A DNA stretch of 64,000 nt from Sphingopyxis macrogoltabida (GTDB taxonomy: Bacteria > Pseudomonadota > Alphaproteobacteria > Sphingomonadales > Sphingomonadaceae), in NCBI RefSeq assembly GCF_001307295.1, contig NZ_CP012700.1:499001-563000 (forward strand), written 5' to 3'. Below the pieces are notes generated by a model. It saw nothing but the letters and a program-made list of their open reading frames with translations. It searched no databases and was not told the origin of the DNA. This document shows, piece by piece, positions 51,886 through 60,891 of this stretch. A program made the position numbers and the translations under genes. The first letter of the stretch is position 1; each line of letters starts with the position of its first letter.

Positions 51886-51961
51886 GGGCGCTTAGCTCAG
51901 TTGGTAGAGCATCTCGTTTACACCGAGAGGGTCGGCGGTTCGAGCCCGTCAGCGCCCACCA
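51886..51961 (+). tRNA. tRNA-Val (anticodon TAC)
   Basis: The 76-nt cloverleaf includes encoded CCA. The 7-bp acceptor stem GGGCGCT/AGCGCCC is perfect, the D arm is TAGCTCAGTTGGTAGAGCA, and the anticodon stem TCTCG/CGAGA has loop TTTACAC, so the anticodon is TAC. The T arm contains GGTTCGAGCC. It lies 55 bases after the MarR-type gene. Confidence 0.97.
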
Positions 51962-52090
51962 AGGACACCCCCTTCTGCGATAAGATGATCGACGACCGTC
52001 CCGCGTTGCGTGGGAGCGGGCGCGTATGCGGGGCGGATCATAGTCCGGACGATCCGCTTTCGCCGTCAAAGCCACTTCGTCTATTCCTGA

Positions 52091-52104
52091 TGACATCGAT
52101 AACA
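52091..52104. promoter_or_regulatory. LacI-type operator before the MFS-esterase operon
   Basis: TGACATCGATAACA, one mismatch from the palindromes at 60802-60815 and 63804-63817. It is centred about 45 bp before ATG 52143. A second overlapping inverted repeat, ATAACA-TTAGT-TGTTAT, begins inside it. Confidence 0.7.
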
Positions 52105-52142
52105 TTAGTTGTTATGCGAGCGTCGAGAAACGGGAGAGGCAA

Positions 52143-53378
52143 ATGGTTCCGATGAGTGGTGAGGGGGCGGGCGCCGCCGCGCCGGGCGAGCTCGGCGGCA
52201 AGCGCGATCGTCTGGGCCTGGGGGTCTCGGGGCTCTATCTGGCGCTCTATCTTCACTACGGCTTTTTCGCTTTCCTGCCGTTGTGGCTCAAATCGACCGG
52301 GGCATCGCCGGAAGAAATCGGAATATTGTTGGCGATCCCGCTGGTGTTGCGGCTGCTGACCGTCGCCCCCTTTTCGGCGTTCGTCGGGCGGCGCGGCTGG
52401 GTGCGGAGCGCGATCGCCTATACCTCGCTCGCCTCGGCGGCGATCGTGCTGCTGTTGCTCGGCGAGCCCGATCATGCCGGGCGCGTCGTGATCGTGATCT
52501 TCTTTTCGATCGTGTGGGACCAGATCCCGGTGCTCACCGACGCCTATGCGGTGATGGCGGTGCGCAGCCGTTCGCTCGATTTCGGGCGGTTGCGCGTCTG
52601 GGGATCGATCGCGGTGGTCGCGTCGAACGCGGCGGCGGGCTGGGCGATAGGGGTCTTCGGCATCAAGATGCTGCCGTTGATGGTTGCGACGCTGTTGCTC
52701 GCGCCGGCCCTGGTCGCCTTTGCCTTGCCCGCCGACCGCAAGCTCGCCGGGGAAAGCGAGGAGCAGGGCGGACGCTGGCGCGACCTGATCGGCGATCGCG
52801 GCCTGATCCTCGCGATGGTCGCCGCATCGCTGATCATGGGCAGCCACGGCGTCCTGACCAGTTTCGGGGCGATCCAGTGGACCGCTCAGGGCATTTCGAC
52901 GACGACCGTCGGTCTGCTGCAGGCTTTGGCGGTCGCGGCGGAGATATTGGCCTTCTGGTTCGGCGCCAGGCTGCTCGGACCGCGCGATCCGCGGCTGCTG
53001 ATCTGCGCCGGGGCGATCGCGGGGGCGCTGCGCTGGGCGATCATGGCGACCAGCCCCGGCCTGCCCGTGCTGATCGCGGCGCAATTGCTCAACGGCATTA
53101 CTGCAACCGGCACCATCCTCGGTATCATGCTGGTGATCGCGACGCGCGTGCCGATGCATCTCAGCGCGACGGCGCAGGGGATGAACGCCGTGCTGCTCGG
53201 CGTTGTGCTCGCGCTCGCGACGGCGGGGTCGGGGCGGCTTTGGTCGCACGGACTGGACGTGGCTTATCTCGCGATGGCGGTACTCGCACTGCTCGGCGCG
53301 CTTTGTGCCTGGCCGGGGCGTATCGGAGCGACAGGCAGGATCGACACGGACGAATTGTCCGCAACTGGAGCCGAATGA
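52143..53378 (+). CDS. MFS importer (MFS_1-like / LacY-HcaT type), trehalose locus
   Basis: The 411-residue, twelve-helix protein has LYLALYLHYGFFAFLPLWLK at helix 1, TGASPEEIGILLAIPLVLRL, the helix 2-3 loop FVGRRGWVRSA, and LTDAYAVMAVRSRSLDFGRL with WGSIAVVASN, as in the LacY-related proton symporters for sugars, nucleosides or phenylpropionate. GGGAGAGG precedes the ATG. It is preceded by a LacI-type operator shared with the trehalase operon and overlaps the following esterase, so it is the likely inner-membrane importer of this locus. The substrate is inferred. Confidence 0.9.
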   Translation: MVPMSGEGAGAAAPGELGGKRDRLGLGVSGLYLALYLHYGFFAFLPLWLKSTGASPEEIGILLAIPLVLRLLTVAPFSAFVGRRGWVRSAIAYTSLASAAIVLLLLGEPDHAGRVVIVIFFSIVWDQIPVLTDAYAVMAVRSRSLDFGRLRVWGSIAVVASNAAAGWAIGVFGIKMLPLMVATLLLAPALVAFALPADRKLAGESEEQGGRWRDLIGDRGLILAMVAASLIMGSHGVLTSFGAIQWTAQGISTTTVGLLQALAVAAEILAFWFGARLLGPRDPRLLICAGAIAGALRWAIMATSPGLPVLIAAQLLNGITATGTILGIMLVIATRVPMHLSATAQGMNAVLLGVVLALATAGSGRLWSHGLDVAYLAMAVLALLGALCAWPGRIGATGRIDTDELSATGAE

Positions 53379-54379
53379 TCATGAATCGCAAGACCCTGCT
53401 TTTGGCCATGCTCCTTGCCGGAGCTGCGCCGGTGGGCGCGGAGGAGGCGCCTCCCATGCGCGATATGCAGAGCTGGCCGCTGCCCGAAACGCTCAGCCCG
53501 GAAGGGCGGGCGGCCGTGGCGGCGCTGGCGGCACAGAAGATGCCCGACCCGGTGCCGCCGATTGCCGAGGTCCGCAAGCTCATCGACATGATGCAGGCGG
53601 GCATGGGCGCGCCGCTCGAAAAGCGATACGAAGTGCGGATCGAAAACAGGGCAATCGCTGGTGTGCCGGTGCGCATCGTCTATCCCAAGGGGGTGACCGA
53701 GCTCGGCACGGGGCCGGTCCTGCTCAACCTTCACGGCGGCGGGTTCGCGGTCGATTCGGGGTCGCTGACCGAGACGATCCCGATTGCCGCGCGCAGCGGG
53801 ATTCCGGTCGTGGCGGTGCTGTATCGCCTGTCGCCCGAAAACCCTTATCCTGCGGCGCTCGACGATGCGCTGGCGGTCTATCGGGCGCTGGAGAAGGAGA
53901 GGACGGCGAAGCGGATCGCGGTGTTCGGAACCTCGGCGGGCGCGGCGCTGTCGGGGCAACTGGTCGCGAAGCTCGCCAGCCTGGGGCGGCCGATGCCCGC
54001 TGCGCTCGGCTATTTTTCGGGCAATGCCGACCTGTCGAAACGCGGCGATTCGGAATCGTGGATGCCGGGACCGCCGTTCGACTGGGTCGCCGACTATGTG
54101 GGCAAGAAGCCGGTGACCGATCCGGTCCTTTCGCCAATCCACGGCGATGTTTCGGGCTTCCCGCCGACGCTGTTGCTCAGCAGCACGCGCGATTTCCTGC
54201 TCAGCCCGACCGCGATTTTCGCGCGAAGGCTGACCGGGAAGGGCGTCGATGCGCGGCTCGTCGTCTTCGACGGGCTGCCGCACGCTTTCTGGGGCTATAT
54301 GGACATTCCTGAGACCGACGAGGCGAACGAGCTGATCGCGCGCTTCCTGAAGGACAAGCTCGCCGCTGCCGGGAAATGA
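53375..54379 (+). CDS. Secreted HSL-type esterase (GTSAG subgroup)
   Basis: The 334-residue product has a signal peptide (MIMNRKTLLLAMLLAGAAPVGA, cleavage before EEAPP). The alpha/beta hydrolase contains LNLHGGGFAVDSGS, RLSPENPYPAALDDAL, the nucleophile motif FGTSAGAAL (about 187), STRDFLLSP with the acid, and GLPHAFWGY with the His. It is the only clearly exported HSL esterase of the locus, and closely resembles the leaderless enzyme at 57478. I infer periplasmic removal of acyl groups before or during import. ATG 53375 overlaps the MFS stop; ATG 53381 is an alternative. Confidence 0.92.
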   Translation: MIMNRKTLLLAMLLAGAAPVGAEEAPPMRDMQSWPLPETLSPEGRAAVAALAAQKMPDPVPPIAEVRKLIDMMQAGMGAPLEKRYEVRIENRAIAGVPVRIVYPKGVTELGTGPVLLNLHGGGFAVDSGSLTETIPIAARSGIPVVAVLYRLSPENPYPAALDDALAVYRALEKERTAKRIAVFGTSAGAALSGQLVAKLASLGRPMPAALGYFSGNADLSKRGDSESWMPGPPFDWVADYVGKKPVTDPVLSPIHGDVSGFPPTLLLSSTRDFLLSPTAIFARRLTGKGVDARLVVFDGLPHAFWGYMDIPETDEANELIARFLKDKLAAAGK

Positions 54380-55966
54380 TCAGCCGGCCGCGGCGAGATG
54401 ATCGCGATAGGTATCGCGGAGCGCCTTCTTGTCGATCTTGCCGGTGGCGGTGAGCGGGACGCGCGCGAAGAGGATATCGTCGGGCATCCACCAGCGCACG
54501 ACGCGGGTTTCGAGATGCGCGCGAAGGGCCTCGGCGGTGACCGTTTCGCCTTCGTGGGCCTCGATGACCAGCAGCGGGCGTTCCTCCCACTTCGGATGAT
54601 AGACGCCGATGACGGCGGCGATGCGGACGCCGGGGCAGCCGACCGCGGCATTTTCGAGGTCGATCGAACTGATCCACTCGCCGCCCGACTTGATCACATC
54701 CTTCGCGCGGTCGGTCAGGCGCAGGAAACCGAAGCGGTCGATCGTGCCGATATCGCCGGTGTCGAACCAGCCGTCGCTGTCGGCGGCGGGCAGGTCGGGA
54801 TAATAATGGTCGACGACCCACGGCCCGCGCACCTGCAGCTTGCCCGCCTGCTCGCCATCCCACGCGAGCGGCGTGCCGTCGTCGTCGACGATGCGCAGCT
54901 CGATGCCGAACTGCATCCGCCCCTGCCGCGTCAGGATCGTTTCGGTCGCATAATCCTCGCCCTCCGCCATCAGCAGCGGGGTCGGGGTCGAGATCACGCC
55001 GAGCGGATTGGTTTCGGTCATCCCCCAGATCTGGAGGACGGTGACGCCATATTTTTCGCGAAAGGTTTCGGCCATCGCGCGCGGCACGGCCGAGCCGCCT
55101 ATGACAAGGCGTTTCAGGTCGCCGACACCCTGGCCGCTGTTCTCGAGATGCGACAGATACATCGTCCAGATCGTCGGGACGCCGCCCGAGAAGGTCACGC
55201 CCTCGCCCGCGATCAGCTCGGCAAGGCTCGCGCCGTCCATCCTGTCGCACGGCAGGACCAGCTTGCAGCCGTTGATCGCGGCGGTGAAGGGCAGGCCCCA
55301 CGCCGTCGCATGATACATCGATGAGCAGGGCATGATCGTGTCGAAAGCGCTGAATCCGAAGGCGCTGCTGAGCCCCGCCGCCATGCCGTGCAGCACGATC
55401 GAACGGTGGCTGTAGAGCACGCCCTTGGGATCGCCCGTCGTGCCCGAGGTATAGCAGAGGAAGGCTGCGGCATTTTCGTCGAACCGCGGCCAGTCGAAAA
55501 CGCCGTCCTCGGCAGCGATCAATTGCTCATAGGGGTCGGCGAGCAGGACATATTCTTCAATCGCGGGAAGCAGCGGCTTGAGGCGGTCGACGAGCTCGGC
55601 GAGATTGGCCTCGAAGAAGAGGACGCGGCTGCCGGCATGGTTGATCGTGAAGGCGATCTGTTCGTCGCTGAGCCGCGGGTTGGCGGTGTGGAGGACCGCA
55701 CCGATGCCGGGAACGGCATAGAAAAGTTCGAGATGCCGGTGCGTGTTCCAGGCCAGCGACGACACCCGGTCGCCGCTTTCGATCCCGAGCCTGCCGAGCA
55801 TCTGTGCGGCCTGCCGCGAGCGCTGCTCGCAGCCCGCCCAATCATAGCGCCACAACGGTTCGCCGACGAGCTTCGAGACGATTTCGCGCCCGCCATGCGC
55901 CCGTGCCGCATGGGTCAGGATCGCACTGATCAGCAGGGGGGCGTCCTGCATCAAGCCGGCCAGCAT
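54380..55966 (-). CDS. AMP-forming acyl-CoA synthetase, trehalose locus
   Basis: The 528-residue product has [18 protein letters not shown] (about residue 167), [12 protein letters not shown] (about 315), [17 protein letters not shown] (about 400) and the terminal [11 protein letters not shown]. It is a close relative of 7541-9148 in the sucrose locus, including the shared SLAWNTHRH and HTANPRL segments. As the last gene of the receptor-esterase-trehalase operon it would activate fatty acids released by the esterases. It ends one base from the convergent esterase gene. Confidence 0.94.
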   Translation of the reverse strand: MLAGLMQDAPLLISAILTHAARAHGGREIVSKLVGEPLWRYDWAGCEQRSRQAAQMLGRLGIESGDRVSSLAWNTHRHLELFYAVPGIGAVLHTANPRLSDEQIAFTINHAGSRVLFFEANLAELVDRLKPLLPAIEEYVLLADPYEQLIAAEDGVFDWPRFDENAAAFLCYTSGTTGDPKGVLYSHRSIVLHGMAAGLSSAFGFSAFDTIMPCSSMYHATAWGLPFTAAINGCKLVLPCDRMDGASLAELIAGEGVTFSGGVPTIWTMYLSHLENSGQGVGDLKRLVIGGSAVPRAMAETFREKYGVTVLQIWGMTETNPLGVISTPTPLLMAEGEDYATETILTRQGRMQFGIELRIVDDDGTPLAWDGEQAGKLQVRGPWVVDHYYPDLPAADSDGWFDTGDIGTIDRFGFLRLTDRAKDVIKSGGEWISSIDLENAAVGCPGVRIAAVIGVYHPKWEERPLLVIEAHEGETVTAEALRAHLETRVVRWWMPDDILFARVPLTATGKIDKKALRDTYRDHLAAAG

Positions 55967-55993
55967 CGTCTCTCCTCTTGCGGCGCACCGCAG

Positions 55994-57478
55994 CTATTCT
56001 GTCGGTGGTGACAGGTCGTAGCGGTCGATAAAATCGGCGGTGACGCCGTTTGTCCAGCCAAACCCGGTCTGGGTCGCATATTCGCCGCCGCCGCCGACGC
56101 CCGCCTGCTCGAGGTCATATTTTTCGAACAGCAGTCCGGTGCGGGCGAAGGTGGTGCCGACCGTATCGACCCAGCGGCCGGCAATGTCGCGCGCCAGCGC
56201 GTCGTGCCCGTAGCGCTTTAAACCCGCGACCGCGATCCATTGCAACGGCGCCCAGCCGTTCGGCCGGTCCCACTGCTGGCCTGTTGCGGCGAGCGTCGTG
56301 TGCAGGCCGCCGCGTGCAAGCAGCCGTTCGGCGACTGCCGCGGCGGTGCTGTCGGCCTGTTCCTGCGTCGCCACGCCGACCAGCAAGGGCGCCAGCGCGG
56401 CGGCGGTGAGCGGCGGACGCAGGCGGGCCCGTTCGACGTCGACATCGGCGAAATAGCCGCCTTCGGCGTGCCAGAGATGGCGGTTCATCGCGGCGCGTCG
56501 TTCTTCTGCCAACCGGGCGTAATGTCCCGCGTCGCTATCGTTGCTCGCTGCGATCGCCGACTCCAGCCCGAACAGGAAGGCGTTTAGGTCGACCGGGGCG
56601 ATCGCCGTCGTGCGGATCGACGGCAGGGCATCGCCGTCCAGCCAGCGCGACGAGAAATCCCAGCCGCTTTCGGCGCCGGCGCGCAGGTCGCGATAAACCT
56701 CGCCCACCGGGCGCCCGCTCGCGGCGGCGGTCGCGACATCCTCGCGCCAGCTTTCGTCGCGCGGGGTATCGCGCGGGTCCCAATAGCGGTTGAGGAGGTC
56801 GCCGTCGGCGAGCCGGACAACGCGCGCGTTGCTGCTGCCGGGGTCGAGATTGTCGGCGCCTGCCATCCACCACGCATGCTCGCGCTTCATTGCCGAAAGG
56901 CGGCGGGCTGCCACCATGCTTTGCCGGTCACCGAGCAATTCAACCATCATGTGGAAGAGCGGCGGCTGCGAGCGGCCGAGATAATAAGTGCGCGTGCCGT
57001 TCGGGATATGGCCATGCGTCTCGATCAGGTCGGTCATCGCGTCGACGATGCCGTTGGCGAGTTCCAGTTCGCTATCGCGGACGAGGCCCAGCATCGTGAA
57101 GAAGCTGTCCCAATAATAGATTTCGCGAAAGCGGCCGCCCGGCACGACATGGCGGTGCTGGACGGCGAGCGCCGATCCGCCGGCGGCCTGTTCGGGGGCG
57201 CGCGCGAGTTCCTTCCACAGCGCGCGGATATGCGCGCGGAGCGGCAGCACGGCGGGGCTGGCGCCGGTCGTCTGCGCGGGGAGGTCGAAGTTTGCCGCGA
57301 TGAAGGCGCGTAGCGCCGCGTCGCCCGGGGCCAGCGCCGCGAAGTCATGCATGATGTCGGCGACCGGACGCCGCGGCAGGGCATCGACGAAGGTCTTGCC
57401 GTCGGGCAGGATCGCGCGCTCCTGCACCTTGGCGAGGAGCGGTCCGTAGAGGTCGGCGGGGCTCGGTTCGGCGCCCAT
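55994..57478 (-). CDS. GH37 trehalase, cytoplasmic
   Basis: The 494-residue protein carries both trehalase signatures: PGGRFREIYYWDSFFTMLGL (about residue 140) and QWDRPNGWAPLQW (about 415). It also has the catalytic-Asp region SGWDFSSRWL (about 282), and the terminal Glu region GEYATQTGFGWTNGV. It hydrolyses alpha,alpha-trehalose to two glucoses. The ATG at 57478 overlaps the esterase stop (TGATG), and no signal peptide is present, so unlike TreA it acts in the cytoplasm. The operon position next to esterases and a TonB receptor suggests trehalose arrives as part of a larger molecule. Confidence 0.95.
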   Translation of the reverse strand: MGAEPSPADLYGPLLAKVQERAILPDGKTFVDALPRRPVADIMHDFAALAPGDAALRAFIAANFDLPAQTTGASPAVLPLRAHIRALWKELARAPEQAAGGSALAVQHRHVVPGGRFREIYYWDSFFTMLGLVRDSELELANGIVDAMTDLIETHGHIPNGTRTYYLGRSQPPLFHMMVELLGDRQSMVAARRLSAMKREHAWWMAGADNLDPGSSNARVVRLADGDLLNRYWDPRDTPRDESWREDVATAAASGRPVGEVYRDLRAGAESGWDFSSRWLDGDALPSIRTTAIAPVDLNAFLFGLESAIAASNDSDAGHYARLAEERRAAMNRHLWHAEGGYFADVDVERARLRPPLTAAALAPLLVGVATQEQADSTAAAVAERLLARGGLHTTLAATGQQWDRPNGWAPLQWIAVAGLKRYGHDALARDIAGRWVDTVGTTFARTGLLFEKYDLEQAGVGGGGEYATQTGFGWTNGVTADFIDRYDLSPPTE

Positions 57479-58434
57479 CAGCGTGCGAGATGCCTGTCGA
57501 AGAAAGCCGCCTGCGCCGCGAGCGCATCCTCGGTCTCGGGGCATTCCATATAGGCCCAGAAGGCATGCAGCATGCCTTCATAAACCATCAGATCGGCGTC
57601 GACCCCGGCTTTGCGCAGCGCGAGATGGAAGCGTATGGTTTGGCTCAATAGCTGGTCGCGCGTGCTGGTCATCAGCAGCGTCGGGGGAAGGCCGGTCAAG
57701 TCGCCGTAAAGCGGCGAGAGCAGCGGGTCGGTGCGCTCGGTCCCTGCGGCATAATCGGCGAGGACTTCGGGGCCTGTCCGTGTGCCCATGATCGACGGCA
57801 GGAAGGCTTCGCAGTCGCTGACGAGCGCGAGATCGGCCGATCCCGAGAAGAAGCCGGCGGCGGCGGGCATCGGCAGGCCTTCGGCCTTGATCCGCGCGAG
57901 GAGCTGGCCGGTCAGGACCGCGCCCGCCGAGGTGCCATAGATGCCGATCGATGCCGGCGATCGCTGCGACAGGGCGTTGCGATAGACTGCGAGCGCATCG
58001 TCGACCGCGGCCGGAAACGGATGTTCGGGCGCCATCCGGTACATCACCGTGGCAACCGATATTCCGGTCAGTCCGGCGATAGGGATTGTTTCGGTCTCCG
58101 AACCCGAATCGACCATGAAACCGCCGCCGTGGAAATTGATCAGCAGCCGCCGGTCGGGCGATGCGTCGCTTTCCCGGCGCCGCACGAACTTCACGGGAAC
58201 CCCCGCCACCGTCCCTTTGCCGACATCGACGCCGAAACGCTTCGCGCGGCTTTTGTTCAGCGGCTTCAGGTGACTGGCCGCTGCCGCGCGAACCGCCTTA
58301 CGCGTGATCGCATTGCGCATCAGCGTCGCGGTCATTTCCGGCGCCGACCCGGCTGCGAGCAGCGGCGTCATGACGGCGCGCGCTTCTTCGCTCACCGTCG
58401 GCGCAAAGGGCGGCTGGGCGGGGCTTTTACCCAT
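57478..58434 (-). CDS. HSL-type esterase (GTSAG subgroup), cytoplasmic
   Basis: The 318-residue product contains INFHGGGFMVDSGSETETI, RMAPEHPFPAAVDDALAVY, IYGTSAGAVLTGQLLA with the nucleophile Ser (about 170), MTSTRDQLLSQT with the acid, and EGMLHAFWAY with the His. It is closely similar to the secreted esterase at 53375 but has no signal peptide. It is four bases after the TonB receptor and overlaps trehalase, so it should deacylate an imported sugar ester just before sugar cleavage. Confidence 0.92.
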   Translation of the reverse strand: MGKSPAQPPFAPTVSEEARAVMTPLLAAGSAPEMTATLMRNAITRKAVRAAAASHLKPLNKSRAKRFGVDVGKGTVAGVPVKFVRRRESDASPDRRLLINFHGGGFMVDSGSETETIPIAGLTGISVATVMYRMAPEHPFPAAVDDALAVYRNALSQRSPASIGIYGTSAGAVLTGQLLARIKAEGLPMPAAAGFFSGSADLALVSDCEAFLPSIMGTRTGPEVLADYAAGTERTDPLLSPLYGDLTGLPPTLLMTSTRDQLLSQTIRFHLALRKAGVDADLMVYEGMLHAFWAYMECPETEDALAAQAAFFDRHLAR

Positions 58435-58438
58435 CGGC

Positions 58439-60742
58439 TCAGCTTCCGAAACGGTAGCCGATCCGCACGCCGTACATCCGGGGTTCGGTATAGGTCAGGC
58501 CGACCATGCCCGACGACTGGGCATATTGGTCGAGCACCCCGACCGGCTTCGCCTCGTTGGTGATGTTGTTTGCGAACAAGCTGACGTCGAGCGGCCGTCC
58601 GCCGATATCCTTGAGCCCGATGCTGGCGTTGAGCAGGCCATAGGCCGGCAAGTAATTATAGAAGGACGCGTTGGTCTGTGCGGTCGACACCTTGGTCTGG
58701 CGGGCATAGTTGACCGCGAGGACCAGATCGCCGGCGCTGCCCAGCGACGTCTCGTAAGAGCCGCCGACCGAAAATTTGTGCTTCGGTGTGTAAGGGAAGG
58801 GCGCGCCATTGAGGATCGCGCCGGCGCTGGCGTCGGCGACCTCGGTATAGCGCGCGTCGATGTAGGAATAGCTGCCGTTCAGCGTCAGCCCCTGCACCGG
58901 CATGACCAACAGGTTCAGCTCGACGCCCTGGATTTTGCCTTTCGCGGCGCTGCGCGTGACATTGAGCGGTATCGTGCCGCCCGGCGTTTCGACGACCTCG
59001 GCTGTCGTGCGCTGGATATTGTCGTAGATGCCGCGATAGGCGGCGACGTTGGCGCGGACATCGACATTGCCGAGCGAGAATTGCGACTTCAGCCCGACCT
59101 CGATGTCCGAAAGCCGCTCGGGCTTGTAGGTGCGGAATTCCGAATCGACCGGCACCGGCCCGTTGACGCCGCCCGACTTGTAGGCATCGCGCGCGGTGAC
59201 ATAGACATGGACGCCGGGCGTCACATCATAGTCGAGCGTCGCGGTGTAGCTCGGATAATCGCTGTCGACCGAACCCGAGACCGTCGGCGGACCGCCGATC
59301 GTCTGCGCGGTGAAGCTGTGCTCCCATGTGTAGCGAAGGCCGCCCGTGACGCTGAGCCCGGTCAGCGCGCCCGACAGCTTGCCGAGATCGACCGTCGCCT
59401 GCCCGAACACCGCCTCGCTCTTGTTCGTCTGGGTAAAGAAGCCCGAGATCGTCGGCAGCAGCGTCCCGATCGGGAAGAAGGTATATTCCTCGATCCCCGC
59501 CGGATCGCTCCAGCTCTGCCGGTCGAGATAGCCGCCGACCGAGAAATCGACCGCGTCGTCGAACAAGGTGCCCTGAAGCTGCAATTCCTCGGTGAAGAAA
59601 TTGGGCGCGATGGTCGGAATGCGCCCGCGCTGCCCGGCGATCGGGAAGGGCATGGCGTCATAGTCATAGCCGTAGATGGTGCGCAGTTCGGAATAGCTGA
59701 TGATGTTGCGCAGCTTGATATTGTCGCTGAGCTGGACCGAGGCCTGGTTGATCACCTGCCAATATTTCGTCTCCGAAAACTGGTCGAGATCATAGGAGAC
59801 GCGGCGCGGGCCGCGTGCTTGCTGTTCGGCGACCGCGGTCAGCACGCCGGGATAGAAGGCGGCGACCGGCAGGAAGCCCAGCCCCAGTGCCGTGGCGTCG
59901 TAACCCGCGACGGGGTTGTAGGCGCCGAGAACGGTGCCGCCGCCATTGGTGTCCGAATGATAGTAGCGCAGCATCGTATAAAGTTCGATGTCGTCGGTCG
60001 GCTGCAAGGTCAGGCCGAAACGGAAGCTTTCATACGCCAGATTGTCATAGTCCTTGCCCTCGAAGAAGGGGCCGACATCCTTGGTGTAGCCGTCGCGGCG
60101 GCCGACTTCGCCGGCGACGCGCAGCATCACCCGGCCGGGAACGATCGGCGTGTTGAGTGCGCCCTCGATCCGGCGGTCGTCATAATTGCCGAGCTGGACG
60201 CGGACATAACCTTCGAATTCGTCCTTCGGCTTGACCGGCTCGAACAGGATGTTGCCGCCCGTCGCATTCTTGCCGAACAGGGTGCCCTGCGGTCCGGCGA
60301 GCACCTGGATGTTGGCCATGTCGAAATAGGTGCCGACGCGGCCGTCGACGTTCACGCTGTTCGGGACTTCGGCGAAATAATTGACCACGCCGGGGGTCGA
60401 GCCGAAGGCCGGGCCCTGGCCGCGCAACGCGAAATAGGCGAATTCGCGGGGATAGCCGCCGCTGATCGTGAACAGCGAGGGGGTGTTGTCGGCGAGCGAG
60501 GTGCGATCGGTGACGCCCTTTTGTTCGAGCGCCTCGTCGGTGAAGGCCGTGACCGCGATCGGCACGCTCTGCAGATTTTCCTCGCGGCGACGGGCGGTGA
60601 CGATGATGTCGCCGAGGCCGCTGTCGTCGCTGGTGGTGGTCTCGTCGGCCGGCGGCGTTTCGGTCTGAGCAAAGGCGGCGGCGGGCAGCAGGCTCGCGCC
60701 GCTCGCGAGCGCGATCAGAAAGGCGGAACGCATCGAAATCAT
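58439..60742 (-). CDS. TonB-dependent outer-membrane receptor (trehalose locus)
   Basis: The 767-residue product has a signal peptide (MISMRSAFLIALASGASLLP..., cleavage after AFAQ), a TonB-box-like DIIVTARRREENLQSVPIAV, a plug with VLAGPQGTLFGKNATGGNIL, and a 22-strand-type barrel ending MYGVRIGYRFGS. ATG 60742 is seven bases after GGGAGGGAA. It is the first gene of the receptor-esterase-trehalase-synthetase operon. Two LacI-type operators lie in the 149-bp gap to the divergent esterase. The ligand is inferred to be an acylated trehalose or similar glycolipid. Confidence 0.94.
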   Translation of the reverse strand: MISMRSAFLIALASGASLLPAAAFAQTETPPADETTTSDDSGLGDIIVTARRREENLQSVPIAVTAFTDEALEQKGVTDRTSLADNTPSLFTISGGYPREFAYFALRGQGPAFGSTPGVVNYFAEVPNSVNVDGRVGTYFDMANIQVLAGPQGTLFGKNATGGNILFEPVKPKDEFEGYVRVQLGNYDDRRIEGALNTPIVPGRVMLRVAGEVGRRDGYTKDVGPFFEGKDYDNLAYESFRFGLTLQPTDDIELYTMLRYYHSDTNGGGTVLGAYNPVAGYDATALGLGFLPVAAFYPGVLTAVAEQQARGPRRVSYDLDQFSETKYWQVINQASVQLSDNIKLRNIISYSELRTIYGYDYDAMPFPIAGQRGRIPTIAPNFFTEELQLQGTLFDDAVDFSVGGYLDRQSWSDPAGIEEYTFFPIGTLLPTISGFFTQTNKSEAVFGQATVDLGKLSGALTGLSVTGGLRYTWEHSFTAQTIGGPPTVSGSVDSDYPSYTATLDYDVTPGVHVYVTARDAYKSGGVNGPVPVDSEFRTYKPERLSDIEVGLKSQFSLGNVDVRANVAAYRGIYDNIQRTTAEVVETPGGTIPLNVTRSAAKGKIQGVELNLLVMPVQGLTLNGSYSYIDARYTEVADASAGAILNGAPFPYTPKHKFSVGGSYETSLGSAGDLVLAVNYARQTKVSTAQTNASFYNYLPAYGLLNASIGLKDIGGRPLDVSLFANNITNEAKPVGVLDQYAQSSGMVGLTYTEPRMYGVRIGYRFGS

Positions 60743-60801
60743 GTCTTCCCTCCCAAAGGATAGCCGGATTCGTCCGGTCGGCAATGCGAATGACTGAAAA
60801 T

Positions 60802-60815
60802 GATATCGATGTCAA
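60802..60815. promoter_or_regulatory. LacI-type operator before the TonB receptor operon
   Basis: TGATATCGATGTCA, the exact reverse complement of the site at 63804-63817; the dyad is at the CpG. It is 60 bases upstream of ATG 60742 in the divergent control region. Confidence 0.78.
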
Positions 60816-60866
60816 CAGCTCTTGCATGAAGGACAGGAAAGTATATCAATAGCCGTGATTAAGATT

Positions 60867-60880
60867 TGCTATCGATAACA
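60867..60880. promoter_or_regulatory. LacI-type operator before the divergent esterase
   Basis: TGCTATCGATAACA, same dyad core (TATCGATA) with three changes from the consensus site. It ends 11 bases before ATG 60892, overlapping where the ribosome site region begins. Confidence 0.65.
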
Positions 60881-60891
60881 GAGAGGATGCC

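Noticed and set aside
51886..51961. tRNA-Val as attachment site of an integrated element
   Set aside because: No integrase gene and no repeat of the tRNA 3' end were seen nearby; the following genes form the trehalose locus with ordinary composition.
58304..60763. An 819-codon open frame on the plus strand
   Set aside because: It is the antisense of the TonB receptor and esterase genes, has Arg/Asp/Gly-biased composition typical of GC-rich shadow frames, and no domain or ribosome site.
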